DNA of 5,754 nt. Origin: Chloroflexota bacterium. Lineage in GTDB: Bacteria > Chloroflexota > Chloroflexia > Thermomicrobiales > UBA6265. The stretch covers positions 1 through 5,754 of the forward strand of contig JAHWJF010000256.1 of assembly GCA_019348515.1 (NCBI GenBank), written 5' to 3'. The notes beneath the pieces were generated by a model. It saw only the letters and a list, made by a program, of their open reading frames with translations. It made no database searches and had not been told where the DNA came from. Below are positions 4,949-5,754 of the stretch, one piece after another. The translations under genes were made by a program, and so were the position numbers. Within the stretch, counting starts at the first letter, position 1, and each line of letters starts with the position of its first letter.

Positions 4949-5754
4949 ATGGCAACGAAGGTGAAGCTCGCGCTGCTCGGCTGCGGTGACGTCGCCCAGC
5001 GCGATTACCTCCCGGAAATGCACCGGCTTGCCGGCCGAGCGGAGGTCGTCGCGGTCTGCGGTCGCACCCAAGAGCGTGCGCGTCAGGTTGCGGACCAGTA
5101 CGAGATCGGAGCCTGGTACGACGATCTTGACCAGATGCTGGCCGAGAGTGACGCCGACGCGGTGATCAACCTGACGCCTATCCAGGCCCACACCGAAACC
5201 ACTCTCGCCGCGCTCTCGGCTGGAAAGCACGTCTACAGCGAGAAACCGGTGGCCACCTCACTGGCGGACGCGCGGCGCATCCGAGACGAAGCGTCCCGCC
5301 GTGGTTTGACCCTCGTCTGTGCGCCGTCGGTGCTCCTCTTTCCCCAGGTGCGATTCGCGCGGGAACTCGCGGCCAGCGGCCGGATGGGAATGGTCCACGC
5401 TGCACTCGGCCAGGGGTATGGCGGGGTGCCGCCGTGGAGCGGGTATCCCTCCGATCCAAGTCCTTTTTTCGCTCGTGGTGGTGGGCCGCTGGCGGATATG
5501 GGTGTCTATCCGCTGCATGCCATCACCGGCATCCTCGGGCCCGCGACGCGGGTCAGCGCCTTTGCGGCCCAGGCGCGGCACAGCTTCGTTGTCGAAGCCG
5601 GTCCGTTCGCCGGCAAGCGGGTCCCGATCGAGGTCGCCGACAACTGGCACCTGATGCTCGACTTTGGCGATGGCCGGCTTGCCTCGGTGACCGCCAACAC
5701 CGTGGTTCAGGACAGCCGCGCGCCGCAGATGGAGCTCTTCGGGTTGGAGGGCAC
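4949..5754 (+). CDS. Second Gfo/Idh/MocA-family oxidoreductase, truncated by the window edge
   Basis: The reading frame is open from the ATG at 4949 to the window end, giving 268 codons and no stop; the last 80-120 residues are probably missing. The N-terminus has a canonical Rossmann motif, LLGCGDVAQ, with GxGxxA at 11-16. The second strand ends VAVCGRTQERA: Gly38-Arg39-Thr40 replace the Asp of the neighbouring paralogue, a pattern usually linked to NADP(H) binding. The family's catalytic motif is intact as EKP (98-100, Lys99). The C-terminal domain shows GGGPLADMGVYPLH (177-190) with Asp183, Tyr187 and His190; the D-x-G-x-Y form recalls the glucose-fructose oxidoreductase and dihydrodiol dehydrogenase branch. 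Blocks shared with the upstream gene (GKHVY, RGLTLV, TG.LGPA.RV, ..VEV.DN...LDFG) mark the two as paralogues. It is separated from that gene by 177 bases with a repeat element. It probably acts on a sugar-type substrate. Confidence 0.9.
   Translation, partial: MATKVKLALLGCGDVAQRDYLPEMHRLAGRAEVVAVCGRTQERARQVADQYEIGAWYDDLDQMLAESDADAVINLTPIQAHTETTLAALSAGKHVYSEKPVATSLADARRIRDEASRRGLTLVCAPSVLLFPQVRFARELAASGRMGMVHAALGQGYGGVPPWSGYPSDPSPFFARGGGPLADMGVYPLHAITGILGPATRVSAFAAQARHSFVVEAGPFAGKRVPIEVADNWHLMLDFGDGRLASVTANTVVQDSRAPQMELFGLEG

Noticed and set aside
1..5754. CRISPR array, tRNA, rRNA or complete insertion sequence
   Set aside because: No regularly spaced direct repeats, cloverleaf patterns, rRNA-like sequence or transposase gene were seen.

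Overview
The window is a GC-rich stretch (roughly low-60s percent GC by eye) in which every supported gene lies on the + strand. It reads as one carbohydrate uptake and oxidation cluster. Composition, the non-lipoprotein twin-arginine (Tat) solute-binding protein, the strong AAGGAGG-type ribosome binding sites and a degenerate 'GTCATTCC..AGCGAGGAATCTCG'-type intergenic repeat suggest a Chloroflexota bacterium of the Thermomicrobia/Sphaerobacter kind. This is an inference from style, not a proven placement.

Layout: (1) bases 1-104 hold the last 33 codons of a gene whose tail looks like a ROK-family sugar kinase or regulator. (2) Bases 105-217 are a leader with two perfect short hairpins. (3) 218-1633 encodes a Tat-exported sugar-type ABC solute-binding protein. 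(4) 1634-1725 is an intercistronic gap dominated by a perfect 14-bp hairpin. (5) 1726-2661 and 2658-3551 encode the two permease subunits of a CUT1-type (MalF/MalG-like) importer, overlapping by ATGA. (6) 3617-4771 encodes a Gfo/Idh/MocA oxidoreductase with an altered catalytic motif. (7) 4772-4948 is a gap carrying a degraded inverted-repeat element. (8) 4949 to the right edge is a second, paralogous Gfo/Idh/MocA oxidoreductase, cut off by the window end.

How they may work together: the binding protein captures a sugar or sugar derivative outside the membrane and the two permeases bring it in. They would be powered by an ATPase encoded elsewhere, since none is in the window. The ROK protein and the two dehydrogenases would then phosphorylate, sense or oxidise it. 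The two dehydrogenases differ at the cofactor-specificity position (Asp in the first, Gly-Arg in the second), so one may use NAD and the other NADP. The substrate cannot be named from sequence. Nothing here is a wholly new system. The most notable points are the divergent active site of the first oxidoreductase, the apparent cofactor split of the tandem pair, and the structured non-coding gaps.
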